A DNA stretch of 64,000 bases from Lactarius indigo (taxonomy: Eukaryota > Basidiomycota > Agaricomycetes > Russulales > Russulaceae). This document shows, in pieces, positions 46,064 through 58,804 of the stretch (position 1 is its first letter; the number at the start of each line of letters is the position of its first letter). Position numbers and translations under genes: made by a program. The DNA lies in the NCBI GenBank assembly GCA_025766275.1, contig JAFKAC010000012.1:868001-932000 (forward strand). Reading direction: 5' to 3'. The notes beneath the pieces are model-generated. The model was not told the DNA's origin. It did not search any database and saw only the letters and a list, made by a program, of their open reading frames with translations.

Positions 46064-48550
46064 ATGCCGACCTCAAGACGTGGAAGCGGCAGCGTTACGC
46101 TGCCAAGCGGCCAAGTTCTCGCGATCCATCACAGAACCCAAGATGAGGAGGATCTACCCCACGCAACCAAGAAGTGCGTTCTCCCCCATTCACTCGCGGG
46201 CGATGATGTCCGGATACATATGAGCGTCCCGCAGAACCATGGCCGATCATCTGAGGAAATACGAGAGCATGTGCGCTTAATGCACTTTTGCTGTGTCTCT
46301 CTCACTTTTTAATCCGCACGAAAATGCGCACAATATATATATATATTACCGCGATCGCAGCTTTACGCTCACGCCTCAGCGCATGCGCATGATCGTCGAG
46401 GCTTTCAAGGACACGCTAGAGCTCGGTCTCGAAAAACCGAAGCAGATCGTGGTACGTCGGTCTCTTTGCCTCTCGATTATGTCCATGGGCCGGGGACCCT
46501 GCTCCTTCTCCCAAGGGGGGGAGTGGGGCCCCAACTCGAGTTCTTGAAATGGCTCATACGCGCGGCCTCGCCGTTTGGGGAAGTCACCAAAAGTTGTGAA
46601 ACAACAGGTGACACGCCTAGACCTCTTCCGCGCATACAGCATATGCACTTCTTACTACCCCCGCATCGGCATGAACACGTGATGTCAAATTAACGGATTT
46701 TTTTGGTTATCTATGTAGCCCATGATTCCGACGTATGTGTTTGGCTGGCCGACAGGAGATGAGACGGGCGATTTCCTGGCTGTCGATCTCGGTACGTTAT
46801 CTGTTCGAGACCACGCGCCATCGCCCCACTCTCACCGTCGGGCCTGGATCTCGCCCTAAAGGCGGAACGAACCTGCGCGTGTGCCTGGTCACGCTGCAGG
46901 GCAAGGGTAAATTCGAGATCACCCAGTCGAAGTACCGTCTCACGGAAGAACAAAAGCAAGAGGACGGCCAGAAGCTCTTCGACTTCTGTGCTGAATGCCT
47001 CAAGACGTTCATCGAGACGAACCTTGGCGAAGGCGCCGTGAAGGACGGCGAGAAGTTGCCGTTAGGTTTCACTGTGAGCATTCATTTCGTCTTTTCCGAC
47101 CGGGCCTTATCGCCTTCCTTGGTCCGCCTCGAATTCTTATTTCAGATAAGCTGACTATCTAGACGTAAAACGTCTCTAGTTCTCATACCCATGCTCGTAA
47201 GTCGTGTCGTTACCAAAGTCGGACTGCGTCCCCAGAATGCGTGACTCTCGGGGTGAATAGGCAAGAGCGCATCGATCATGGCGAACTCATCCGCTGGACC
47301 AAGGGTTTCGGCGCTCTCAACACCGAAGGCCGGGACGTTCGCCGAGATGTTCCGCGAGAGCTTGAAGAAACACGTATGGATACAGTCTATCATGTTTGTG
47401 CACGTTTTGACGAGGGGCACTCCAGGATGTGCCCGCAGAGCTAACAGCACTTATCAATGACACCACCGGAACGCTTATCGCCTCAGCGTACGTCAATCCA
47501 AACACGCGTATCGCAGTGATCTTTGGTACTGGTTGTAATGCTGCGTATATGGAGCGCGTTGGGGATATCCCGAAACTCAAGAACCTGGGAGTCGACGATG
47601 ATGCGTCAATGGCCATCAATTGCGAATGGGTACGTGTTCACACAGCGACCTTCCTTGCTCCTGCCAGCAACCGCCAAATAGGGTGCTTTTGATTCATTTG
47701 AACACGAACACCTTCCGAGGACAAAGTACGATCAGATAATAGATGAGACCTCAAACAAGCCTGGCGAACAAGCGTTTGAGGTATACCCACGTCAACATCA
47801 CTGTGGCCGCCTTCTGACCGCGTCACGAACGCAAAACAGAAACTGATCTCGGGCCGATATCTTGGCGAGATCCTGCGCCTCGTTATCTGCGAGCTGATCG
47901 ATGAGGGTGTCCTCTTCCTCGGCCAGAACACGTACAAGATCGAAAGCCCCTATGTGCTCGATACCGCGTTCCTCTCGCTCATGGAAAGCGACCCGACGGA
48001 GGAGCTGCTGATGATCATCGGCATCTTCACGCACTTCTTCGCGCTCGAGACGACGCTTGCCGAGCGCCAGTTCTTCCGCGCGCTGGCTAAGCTCGTAGGT
48101 CGCCGTGCCGCGCGGCTGAGCGCGTGTGGCATCGCTGCGATCGTGAGCAAGATGAACTATTTGGAAGACGGGTGCGCCGTCGGCGCAGACGGTTCTCTTT
48201 ACAACGTACGTACGCTGGCCGCTTCGCGAGGACAGCGGATCTAAGACGCCGAGACAGAAATACCCTGGCTTCGCGGATCGCGTGCACGAGGGTTTGCAAG
48301 ACATCTTTGGCGACAAAGGCCGGTGAGTCCCCTGTCGTGAATTTTGCCCTTTTCTCTGGTGAAGTAGTAATGCCCTCCCGCACAGCAATGTCATTACATA
48401 TCATGCCGAGGACGGAAGCGGAGTCGGGAGCGCCATTATTGCCAGTGCGTAGTATACACCCGCTAACCCCACCATCACGAGATACATCTCTCTCCCTTTC
48501 TAGGTATGACCAAGATCAGAAAAGACAAAGGTCTGTACAAGCACGTCTGA
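46064..48550 (+). CDS. Hexokinase
   Basis: Phosphorylates glucose and other hexoses at C6 with ATP, the first step of glycolysis. After N-terminal exons (46064 start MPTSRRGSG, second in-frame ATG at 46239 giving MADHLRKYES) come [46 protein letters not shown] (phosphate-1 loop, split by an intron after AVDL; shortened here to its halves AVDL and GGTNLRV), PLGFTFSYP-type, INDTTGTLIASAY, VIFGTGCNAAYME and IRLVICELIDEG-like blocks. The C-terminus holds ADGSLYN, then KYPGFADRVHEGL, VITYHAEDGSGVGAAIIA-like and TKIRKDKGLYKHV, stop TGA 48548-48550. Splicing the first two exons gives ATKKTMADHL in frame. About ten short introns are present and no disabling change was seen. Whether the upstream or the internal ATG is used needs transcripts. 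Confidence 0.9.
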
Positions 48551-50956
48551 AGCACTCTCTGGCTTGTCTGCGCGTTGGCCGAATACGGCGATGCGGCGAT
48601 GCCCAAGGAGGTTGGAGCAGTAGGAGTGAATTCTTCTTTTTTTGTATGGAGTTGCGTCGGCGAACGGCGTGGACATTCTGTGGTGTATGTTACAGAGTTG
48701 GTGTGTGTATTATTTCCTTTGTTTTCGTTTTTGCAACTTTAGACATAACAACGATATGTGGGCATTCGACGTTCCGCGGCGCGGTACCGGCGTGTAAACT
48801 TGATCGACGATGAAGATCATTCCACCCCAGATGCGTCTCATCGGGTGCGTTCATCGGACATGCTACATACACCCTCACAGTGGTGAGGAGCCCCACCTGA
48901 CCGCGGGCGGAGGCGGCCTTGCTCGTGCTGAGGACGAACCCGCAACTGATCTAGGCCATACATTCCCTCTTCGGGCCGTCTTCTCTTCCGTCGTGAACTC
49001 CCTGAATTTTTGAATTGCTGTGGTCGTATTGTACACGTCAATTGGACAGCTGACGAGTCTACACGTCGGTCTCGATGACCGAAAGAGCGGACATCTGTCA
49101 CGCTACTGTAGTGGTACCATTCTACAGGAACTGCATTGCTGTAACTGGATCAATTGAAGATGTGGACGTTGTCATTGACAGCCTCACGATCCATATTCAA
49201 AAGAAGTTGGATGGGTCCGAGTCTGACGTGACGGCGTCCACTCTTTGCTGTAAACCCAATCTAGTAGACCCGATCACGCCGGTTGGGACTGATGCTTACT
49301 ATTTCTTTATATTTTGGTTTTCTTTTGCGCTTCTATGATGGCACGGCTGGTATTGGGATAAAGTGACTGTATGGAGTGATGCCACGTGGAATTATTTACG
49401 AAGAACACAATGCAACAAACCAGACGACATCATGATTCAATGTATGACTATATAACACCTTGTCAGTATAGTTGGTGGCGGCGACGTCAAATTTCACACC
49501 TTGTGAGTACCAGATCCGAGATTTGAGAAATTTATCGATGCTATCATAGCAGACGTCAAGCAATCTGTCGGAAAGTACGGTAAGCGACTTGGCTCACGTA
49601 CAGTACAGTATTACTGTACGCGCACCGAAACTTAGATTTGAATACCTGACTTGGACGACAAATACTTGTGTGTATTGTCAATTTGTCATAGGAGGGGCCA
49701 AACACCTTGACGCTCGCGTGATGAAAACATACCACCGTAGGCTCATTTCATGCCGATTTTGACTCCCTTTTTGAAATTCTTTGTACCGATTGTCTCCCCG
49801 TCGGATTAATTGCACCAAAAACTTACCACAAGCTCGTTTTCGGGGAGCTCTCGGGATGGAACCACCATCACCGGTCCCATCCGACTGGCCAACGACTTTG
49901 GCGAGCGACACCGCGCGGTGCGTCGAAGAAAACGTGATGTAGAGAAGACACGGGCATTCAATTGGTACTTGAGATCTTCCGATGCTCGAACTGATTGAGG
50001 TACAAGAACGATAGCAAAGGTAAAAATAAAAATGGAAGAAGGGCCAAACGATGGGTGGAGGGGTCCAGGTTGGGGGCTGACTGGGAAGATAGCTGCTTCA
50101 GTAAAATATGCAATGAATTGTCCTGTGCCTTCCTGGTGAGAAGTCCTTCTGAAAAAATGGAGAAGGGGTCGTTGATATCGGTGGAGGCTGTAGAAGACAA
50201 GATGAAATGGACTGACTCAGGCCATGGGAGGGACATAAGGCTTACACTGTGATGCCGTCATGCTTCCGCTTCCAGTGCTTCAGCCTTGGAATGGACGAGA
50301 ATAGTGTTTGGCTGTGAGTCCAAGAATTCTGGGAGAGACAAGAATTAGGGGACATAGGAGGGCGTTCCCGATATCACCTGGAGAGTGGCAAGGACCATGT
50401 CTCGAAAATCTGTGTCCACATAACAGTCCTGTGACATAGGATCATAGATCGTTGGCCCCTGATGCAAGGTCCGATGAGCATGCGATCACGTATAGAAACT
50501 AAGCACCGAGGTCGACGAACGGGACGGGATGTTGATAACTCCGGAACCGGCGAGAAGGCAGACCCTCCTGAAGTTACAGTACAGGCAGGACATTACCCGG
50601 GCCAGAGAAATGCCCGTACCAATATCTCCTGCGCGTAGTACAATAATGCTGTAAATTGTGTCGGCGAACTGTCGGCGATCACTAGCTCCGGCTCAGGGTG
50701 AGCTGTGGGGGTCTGCCGAGATGGTCACGGTTTTCGTTGGATGCCAAGCAAAAGTTGCAAAAACTAGTCTCTCACGCTTTTGAACCCCTCGCCCTCACCC
50801 TGGCCGGGCACAATCAAATCCCGAATACACTTCCAAGTCGCGATGGAATGCGTGATGGACTGGACTGCACAGGCCGACTCGTTAGACGACCTCCAGTTCA
50901 GCCCGGAATAACGCTATGACCCGGCGCCGAAAACACAACCTTTCCCTATCGTTACG
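48551..50956. other. 2.4-kb intergenic region, nothing recognised
   Basis: The longest frames (for example 87 codons at 49075-49338 +) have no family motif. No RNA gene or repeat was identified. Confidence 0.4.
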
Positions 50957-52134
50957 ATGGCCTTCTTTCCCCGTTCTAGCTATCTTGGTCTCTATGGTGG
51001 CGAATTGCATCGAAGAGGCGGGGTCCTATTGAAAGCCCGTCTTAACGAATGGGAACGCGAACTCAATTACCTCCGCTTCCGCATTGCTGAGTGGAAAGAA
51101 TTCGGTTCAGTCGAGCACCCAGATTACTATCCATTTCGTTCGTTCCTCCTGCAGAAAGTCAGGAACCATCTACACTTCGAACTTAAGGTAAGTTACTTAG
51201 TGCCATGAGGCGGAATCCATTCCAGAAGTTGACGTAAACCAGACACTCTCGTCGATCCTCGTTGCATGTGAAGTCGCCGTGCGCAGCGATGACGTACCCC
51301 CACTTCAGAACTACGTGGACAGCATATTCACGTTCCGCGAGCGCATCAGCCCCGGAGAAATCACTCGCCGAATCCACGTGGAGGAGTGGCACCGCTACTG
51401 TCGCACCAAAGAGGACACGACGGACACCCCGCCTCAGATGGACGACATGTTCGCGCGGATTCGTAACGAGATTGGCGCCATGGAACGGCGCAGCCAAGAT
51501 TTCAAGAAGATGGTCGACGAGCTAGTCGGTCTCGTGGACGAGATGCAGGAGAGGGAGCGCGTTGGAGGGTTCGCGAAACGGTCTCGCGCGGAGCCCACGG
51601 ATCCCGCAGGCCAGGGCCAGGCCAGGCCTCATCCACAGCTCGTCTGATCTCCAGGGAACACCGATACTCGCGAACAGTCGCGCTCGTCTTCCTCCTCCGC
51701 CATTCCTAGGCGCTGCTGGTGGATCACCTCCACGCCAGCCCAGCTCTCGTCCCACCCGCAGTTCCCCGCTGCGCCACACGACAGCTGATACCCGTCCTGT
51801 TCCTCGGTCCCCGCGCAATGGAGGATCGTCGACGATTGCTCCGCGCTTCTCGCCCCCTCCGCGGCCTGCTCGAAACCCCCAGAGACGGCTCTTCAACCGG
51901 GTGTTCTACATTTCCCATTCATCGAGCGCCCCTCTATCGCGTATACCTCCCCCTTCTCGCGTGCCTTCACCGCCAAGTGCGCCTGTAACGCCACCGACGT
52001 CAGGCTCTCGGGAAAGTCCGCAATCGCGCTTGATATCTGAGACGCGCACGAGATTGCCCCCTCCGCTCGGGGTGTCTCCTGTACCGTACCGTCCGCCTGG
52101 GCAAAGGCTATTCTCGTTCTTAGATCGTCTTTAG
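50957..52134 (+). CDS. Hypothetical helical protein with Ser/Pro/Arg-rich tail
   Basis: Not recognised. The start at 50957 reads MAFFPRSSYLGLYGG; the first exon is helical and charged (LKARLNEWERELNYLRFRIAEW). An intron (about 51189-51232) leads to VACEVAVRSDDVPPLQNYV, FRERISPGEITRRIHVEEW and a coiled-coil-like stretch (IGAMERRSQDFKKMVDELVG). The frame then changes, most simply through a further intron within about 51560-51655, into a basic, Ser/Pro-rich tail (PRFSPPPRPARNPQRRLF; PPPLGVSPVPYRPPGQR) ending FSFLDRL with stop TAG at about 52132. No signal peptide or membrane segment is present. Real coding is likely because the second frame stays open for 190 codons with a consistent composition. 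The splice site between the two parts is unresolved. Confidence 0.5.
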
Positions 52135-52656
52135 ATTTTTACTTAGTGACTTGTCGCATAGGTTACGGTGAGAATAATGTTGGGCACAAAGTTAGGGGTA
52201 TTTGTTGTCCGATGGTGAGAGGATTCTGTAAGCCGAGTGTTTACTAGTAACCCAAACTAGGCTTGGACAGGCGCGGGTATATTTGACAATGCGCTAATTT
52301 CGGTTTGAGTTCTACTTCTGGTCGACACTCAATTATCGTAAGGCTCTCGGGCTAGCATAGGACCACAGGTCCTAATGTCTCGTACCAGTAGGGTGAGAGG
52401 TTAGATTTTTTGCTCTTTGATACTTTAGGCTCACTTGATATCAACAATAAAAAAACCGAATGAAATAGTTCCGGCGTATATTCGTCTTGCCTCGAGGCGT
52501 GACCACGGGTCTAGAAGCACAGAAGCGGACTTATGAGTCTACTAAATGCAGAAAGTTCCCTTCTCGCCATTGACAGCAATGGATAGCCGCAAGGTATAAA
52601 TTCAGGACGCAGCCCGCGCGAGAACAGAGCAGCTCGTCCTTACCCTCAACCCCACC
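52135..52656. other. Intergenic, promoter of HTP copy 3
   Basis: No gene; the TATAAATTC box of HTP copy 3 is at 52595-52603. Confidence 0.5.
52595..52603 (+). promoter_or_regulatory. TATA box of HTP copy 3
   Basis: TATAAATTC followed by AGGAC, 54 bp before the ATG; identical core to that of HTP copy 1. Confidence 0.55.
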
Positions 52657-53823
52657 ATGGCGCTCATCCTCACTGCTCTCCGTCGCATCGGCCGTGGCGC
52701 TTTTTCGAACCTCTTCGAGGCCGTCCTTCTTCGTCGGCCTGATATCCTGGGACGTTTCTCTTGTCATCGTCATAATCTCCTCACCTTCAAGCGCAAGGTC
52801 GGCAAGGTGACACCCAAAGGAAAGCTAGGCGAAGGCGGCGTCTGGCCTGAGTACATCCCCCCACGACAAGGCGATAGCCGCTGCTCATGTCCCGCGCTCA
52901 ATGCGATGGCCAATCACGGTACGCCCATCAGTTGATGACGCAGATCACTAACGCCTGCTCACGTGCTTTATCCCCAAGGCATCATCCCGCGCGACGGGAC
53001 GTAATATTTCTTTTAAGGAGCTCTCTGGCCAGATTCGCTCTACCTACAACTTTGGGCCAATCAATTCTGTCTTTATGTGCCGCGGTTCATTGCGCACGTC
53101 CTGAACCGCTCCTACACCTATGGCACTTCGACCTTGCGGACATCGATGTACACAACGGCATCGAGCACGATGCTTCGCTAGTCCGTACGTAATGACCCCC
53201 TTGACCTTATTTCCGAGTCGGACGCCGTCGTTGAGCCTCTATTGTTCAGGCCGTGATACCTTCCATCAGTTCCATCAGGGCTTCCCAGACGGCGGATTGG
53301 TGGCTGCGCTGCTCAAGTCCGCTACGGGTCCACCGCCCAAGAGGGACGCTCTACCCCCTTCGCAGGCACAACTCCCGCCGAACGAATCACCCTATTTCAA
53401 CGTCGCCGCACACGTCTCAAAAGCAACGTCAGATTTCGACATGAACCGCACGCTCACAACAGCTGACCTATCGCGGCTGCTGAGTGAGCGCCGTCCGTGA
53501 GTCCAAGGCAAGTAACACACAGTACTCGCAAGACTTCGGGCACAAAATGTTTGGCTCTGCTAAGTACGTGCGGCTTTGCTGTTGTTCTTTCCCACAGTTA
53601 ATTGCTTCTTATCAAACAGTGGATCAACACTTGTTATCGATCTTTGGCGGACGCCTTGAACGATATTTACACGGTCTTGACAGAAGAGCGCCTCCCTGAC
53701 TGGCTGGGAATCGCGTGTTCGTGACCAGATGGGGTTAACCATTCTTTGAGTTCAACCGTACTGCGATCCGCATCGAACTTGGCATCGAGGAGGAGGTCAA
53801 TCAGCCGTTGCATCTCATGTAAT
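52657..53823 (+). pseudogene. Heme-thiolate peroxidase, HTP copy 3 (frameshifted)
   Basis: Third HTP paralog, beginning MALILTALRRIGRGAF at 52657 and keeping GDSRCSCPALNAMANHG, DVHNGIEHDASLVR, SPYFNVAAHV and the terminal HLM-stop region at about 53821. Compared with copies 1 and 2 it has extra bases that break the frame: at about 53001 (GACGGGACG instead of GACGGACG), about 53056, about 53509 (CGTCCGTGAG instead of CGTCGTGAG), about 53660, 53707 (CTGACTGGCTGGG) and about 53745. The hydrophobic N-terminal part also shows two compensating insertions. It is therefore a pseudogene, or a region with uncorrected sequence errors. It is convergent with NLR copy B, whose stop is only 0.5 kb away. Confidence 0.8.
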
Positions 53824-54305
53824 GCTATGTAGTAGTCGTGAATTTTTTATGTTTTTCTCTACGAGGATCTTTCCCGAACATGTAATCTAGCTGCCGCACT
53901 ACTGCCGCGCTTGCGTGACGTGAGAAAGTCCGACGCCACCACACAAGTCATCTGAGTCTCGGCACAAGTCTCGACTCTCCAAGCCAAGCACATCGATGAA
54001 TCCTGTAAGATATAATATACTTGGCGTTGTAATTGTAATCGCTTTCAGAAGAGATCATGCTCACAGTACACTCAATCCACATTTTAGCGCCGCAGTGTTC
54101 GCGTTGTCTGTTGTGCAGCTGCGGGCGGTTCATCTTTCTACACCTGAATGTGAGTCCGCCAATCACAATAACAAGTGGTCCTTACACCCATCGAGAGTCC
54201 GGCAGTTAGACGGGTATCTAACATGGATAATGACTTTTGGTATTAGTAAATTACAACGCTCTTGGATCTCTGCATATGAATAAATAAAGTCCAGGCGCAT
54301 ATATG
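53824..54305. other. Spacer between HTP copy 3 and NLR copy B
   Basis: No gene. The part around 54010-54290 is similar to 59205-59372 (TTGGCGTTGTAATTG / TTGGCGTCGTATTTTC; AAATTACAACGCTCTTGGATCTCTGCATATGAATA / AAATTACAACGCCCTTAAGGTCTCTACACATGAATA), which marks the tandem duplication. Confidence 0.6.
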
Positions 54306-57300
54306 CTACAGCTCCGGCTCGGCGTCATACTCCAACAGCAATTCCGTGATTTCAACATGGCCTCTTAACGACGCCACTTGGAATGGGGTCCTGTCCTTCT
54401 CGTCTTTCTCATCTACGTCCGCACCAGTAACCAAGCAGTAGGCGAGCGACCTCGAGCCATCCCTGGGATGATGCCCGATGTAACGGAGTTGAGCAGTTGG
54501 GGTCACACGCATTTGCGTCCGCCCCATGCTCCAGCAGTTGCTGCACAACGTCGACCATCTCTGCCTCCGAGGGAATGCTAGGGTCAAATAAAGTCTCGTA
54601 TAGGGGAGTGTTTCCTTTTTCGTTCAGCGGGTCGACATCTGCGCCGTGATCGAGTAGCATCTGAATGACCTCGAGGTGCATATTGACGGCTGCCAGGTGC
54701 AGCGGAGTCCAGTGGTCGTCCTGCAAGGCATTTGCGTCTGCGCCGTGATCGAGTAGCCATCGCATGATATCGACGCGTCCGGACATCGACGCTCCAGTGG
54801 AGGGGGGTCCTCCCTTTATGGCCTCGGACATCCACGACCGCAGCCATATCTGTAGAGTAAGTCCGCGACATCGAAGTGTCTCTTGTACAAAGCCGCCTGG
54901 AAGCGGGGCTGGAATGCGACCACCACCTGAATTTACCTGTTCGGGGTTCTTCATAATTAGATGTTCTGCCAGGTCATAGAATCCACAGCACGCAGCATAG
55001 TAGAGGGGGGAGCCGCGCCGTCGTGGGAAGTGCGTGAAACCGAGCCAGACTTCGTCCATGTCGTACACCCGGAGCCATGCCGCGAAATGCTGGCTTCGAG
55101 CTGTCAAATAGATCATTCATCCCATCCCGTACGTGTGACGACACGTTCCCGAATCGCGCGTGTTCCACCCAGTGCCGAGCGGCGTAATCAACCAGAGGGA
55201 ACTCTTTAGAACCACGAGTATTGCCGTCCAACCGGAGCAGTGTCCCCAGGCACGCTTGCGCCATGATCGTGTGTGCTGACTCGAGATGAGTATAAAACTG
55301 GGAAACGTCTTCGTCTGACTGTGCGAGGCGAGACGATGTGAGATATTCTTTAACTGAAAAGTGGGAGAATTGCACGACCCGAGAGTCGCCGCTCGGGACG
55401 ATGGCGATCAAACTGGAACACGTCGAAAGTATAGCTTCCTCTTGATCGTCCCACCGCCAGTCCTCCTTCAATGTCGGGATCCCTCCCTCGCTCGACGCCG
55501 GAAAATCAAACGCCAGTAGCTCTGCGAGCTCCTCGACACGAAGAGGTCGCACGGCAACAGTAAGGCAATGTAACAGGCGACGGGCGTGATCTTTTTGAGC
55601 CTTATTGATGCTCTTCAATATCCGCTTGTATGTTTCGTCGAGTGTCTCGGGTAATTCGTTAAGGAATTGACGGAGATTTGGTGGGAAGCAATGTTGCAGC
55701 GTGTCCAACTGACAGAATACCCACCGGAACCTGTACAACAACATAAGAAATTGGCGTTAGCATAGAATAGGGTGATGCTCTCACATTCCGTCGGCTCTTT
55801 CTGTCAGCGTCTCAGTGACAATATTTTTATCGTCATCTCTCCATCTCCACACCGCCGTATTCGAGTAAGAGCTGACGACGTTTCGGACATAGTTAGCGAT
55901 ATCTGTTTTTTGTCCACCTTCGTCATGTAGGGAAACCGAAGGAAGTGCCAGGGGCTCGAGGACGGCTCTGATGTTGACCTCTGGGCGACTGGTCACGCAA
56001 ATGCGGAAGTTCTCGCAGGTCAAGGTCGATGAGTTCCTTTACAAGTTGGAGGACCTCGCCACGGGGAGACGGAATCCCGGGTGAGTCTGGGCATTCGTCG
56101 AGCGCATCCAGGACAATGAAAATTGGGCCTTGTCCTGGCAGTCGCAGCATCTCTTTGAAGGATTCCTTCAAAATCTCGTCACTTGGCTGTTGAGTGCCAC
56201 TTTCGTGTATCTTGTAAGCGTGGTGGAGAATGTCGCAACAGGGACTAGAGCGAGTCGCGAGCTGGATTACGAGGGAAAGTAAGAGGTCGCGACAGCTCTG
56301 CTTGTCGAGATCCCTGAAATCGAAGTAAAAGTAGGCCATGATAGCTAATCCGGCTTCGCAAACAGCCGTGATGTCTTCGATGACTGAGGAACTGGCAAAA
56401 ACTTAGTTCCGAAAGGAAGCAGGAAAGGAACAGCAAACCAGATAACGCTTTTTCCAGAGCCCGCTATATATACCAAAGGCGGTCAGAAGGCGCGAGCTCG
56501 GATGATGCCGATAGGAACGCACGTTTTCCGTGAATCCACAAGAGTGAACCGCTAGATTTCCACTCTATGAAGATACGACCTTGAAAGAACCACGCCGCCG
56601 TTCCTTTGTGTCGAGCTTTCCGTGCGATGTTGTGGTTCGTCGACGGATCCGAGGGTGAGAGCCAGGTTCGCAGGAGTTGCATTAACTGGTTCCCTGTGAG
56701 TAGGATTGAGCACAAGCAACAAGCAGCGGCTGGGTTAGAAGACCACGAACATCTGATTTCGTCTACGCTGGTTACCATTTGTTGGGTAATTAGTTTGGCT
56801 TCCATAGCCGCCTCTCTCACCAGCTTGCTGTCTGAAATTATAAGCGTTCGAAGGTGTTGGTAACAGATAGAGCGCGCCTCGCGCACCGTCGATGACTGCT
56901 TGGACCTTTTCGTCGACGCATACAACTTTGGCGCCAATACCCTCGACTTTGTCTCCCATCTCCTCTACTGTGACACCAATACTCTCCACGTTACCGTTGA
57001 CCACATTTACTCCGTCGCGGACGCTGTGCGTGATCCTCAGTACCTCTGCAAGTGCCATCCGGGCCTCCTCTTGCGTCAAGTTATCTAGCCTTCTGAGTGC
57101 ATCCTCCAGATCGGTCCTTCCAGCCAGTCTCTTCAGGAATTTTTCTGCGCCTAGTTCAGTGGAGATTATAGATAGCCAATCGGAAACCCACTCGCTAATC
57201 CCCGGCTCAGCTCTTTCGTTGCTATCCCAAAAATTCTCAGCACCTCCACCATTATTTTTGTGATTATGTCTGTCATCGCCGCGGTCGGGGTCACCCTTGT

Positions 57301-57835
57301 ATAAGTTTCGAGCCGTGTGAAAAAGTATCCCATGCGTTCGAAGAGCTCTGCCAAAGTCTCTTGACTCGCCGCAACGCCCCTGGCCGCCTACAAGACCTTC
57401 AACGTTGGACGACGTGCCTGAAGAAATAGATAGGATACTTGCTAAAAGGATGACACCGATGCCTGCAAAGATAACTTTTGCAGGCGAAAATGCCTACAAG
57501 ATACAGATCAGAGTTAGGCTTACATTAGCTCAAGTGTCGAGTTATACCACACCAACACTATCTCCAAGAGCACCAGAAAACGCGCACAGGACATTCACAG
57601 TCGGGTTTAACCACTTTGTCAATCTATCATCTCCGCTGCCAGCTTGGTCAAATTCCCGAACTTGATCTTGAAGTAGGTCAAGGATGGCGCTAGGTGAGTC
57701 GCATAATTGCAACCGGGAGGTGATTGGATGCGCGGTAAGGTCACGCTTGGTCTGCTTCTGGTACGATTTCATGGCAGCATTGAAAAGGGCTTGGAAGCGT
57801 AAGGAAGGCGTGGCTTTGGAAGGCGTCTGGGGCAT
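54306..57835 (-). pseudogene. NLR-type STAND protein, Goodbye-NACHT-ankyrin, copy B (frameshifted)
   Basis: Paralog of copy A with the same exon plan: start MPQTPSKATPS at 57835; the 51-nt exon 2 followed by a GC-AG intron (57388-57442, donor GCAAGT); the 25-nt Walker A microexon (about 56441-56465); Walker B IFIVLDALDECP; QFSHFSVKEYL and ankyrin repeats; stop TAG at 54306-54308. The linker region carries an expanded stretch of short VESI/VEEM/VEGI-type heptads (about 56930-57010) absent from copy A. Against copy A the frame is broken by single extra bases at 56005/56006, about 55092, about 54908, about 54860, about 54810 and about 54430. The first part, through the Walker A and B motifs, is open. 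It could produce a truncated Goodbye-NACHT protein, but the full product is lost. Confidence 0.85.
57388..57442 (-). other. GC-AG intron after exon 2 of NLR copy B
   Basis: The donor reads TTA|GCAAGT and the acceptor TTGTAG|GCGGCC, 55 nt. The equivalent introns are at 11623-11677 in copy A (donor GCGAGC) and 62811-62864 in copy C (donor GCAAGT). Confidence 0.75.
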
Positions 57836-58799
57836 GTCGACTGTTAAGACGTTGAGGGATAGAGGAAGATTTTCCTATAGGTGAGGGTGGGAACGAGGAA
57901 GTAAACAGTGGCCAGATGGTGTACGCGTGGTCAAGCCGGTCAAGCCACCCAACGAGGCATGAGTGCATCAACGTGCATAAGCGATTGATACGCAGATTGA
58001 CGCGGCGGCGCAAACGGACTCGAACGGACTCAGATGCCGTCACTTTCCCCTGATCATGACTTCCCTTTTTGACACTTTCGTTCGCGTGCATATCGCGTCT
58101 TCTTGTATCTCTTGCACGCTTTGTATCGAGGGAATAGTCACCGCCTTCACTCCCAGGCACGGGATGTCTCAGGTCTGGTTCCAGTAACGTGGCTTCCCCT
58201 GCCAGTATTCAGGCCCACAAACCAGCGGTGATCTAGTGATCGCCCCCCTGGTTCAAATTGTTCCGTGGTCCGTGGTCGTTTCCTTTCCCTAGTTCAACTT
58301 CTTCCCTAACCACTGCGCTCTCTGTTCGTGTATACAGCAGTGTGATTTGGGTTGGCACAACCATTCTGTAAGTAAAGGGTATACTGGGTCGGCATGTGCT
58401 CCTTATTTTGTTGCTGCGTGAATACACATGTGCGAGGCATCGTCCTCGCGAATTTATTCACCCTCCTAGCAACTCCCGTTGCTGATATGGATAACTACAT
58501 CATTTATCAGGGCATAGGCCGCCTACCTTCCCTCTTCACTCGATCTCATTTTGCGCACGTTCGTGGCACCAACGGGACCGGGACTCGCAACGGTACGATA
58601 GGTACGCTGTGACTTGACCTAACATAAAGAAGATCTTGTCAAGTACATCGAACGTTTGACTGTCGCGATCCTGCTCCCGTCCCTAGACAACAACATTTTC
58701 CAACTTCTCATTTTATCTCGCATCATCACTCTTCTAATGCTTCAAGACATTCGAACATTCTGAGATTCTATCGAGTACCTCGGCTGATTTCAATGATAC
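57836..58799. other. 5' flank of NLR copy B
   Basis: No gene. The stretch at 57870-58020 is similar to 63300-63440 upstream of NLR copy C (GAGGGTGGGAACGAGGAA; CAGATGGTGTACGC), so the promoter was duplicated with the unit. Confidence 0.5.
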
Positions 58800-58804
58800 A
58801 GTAT

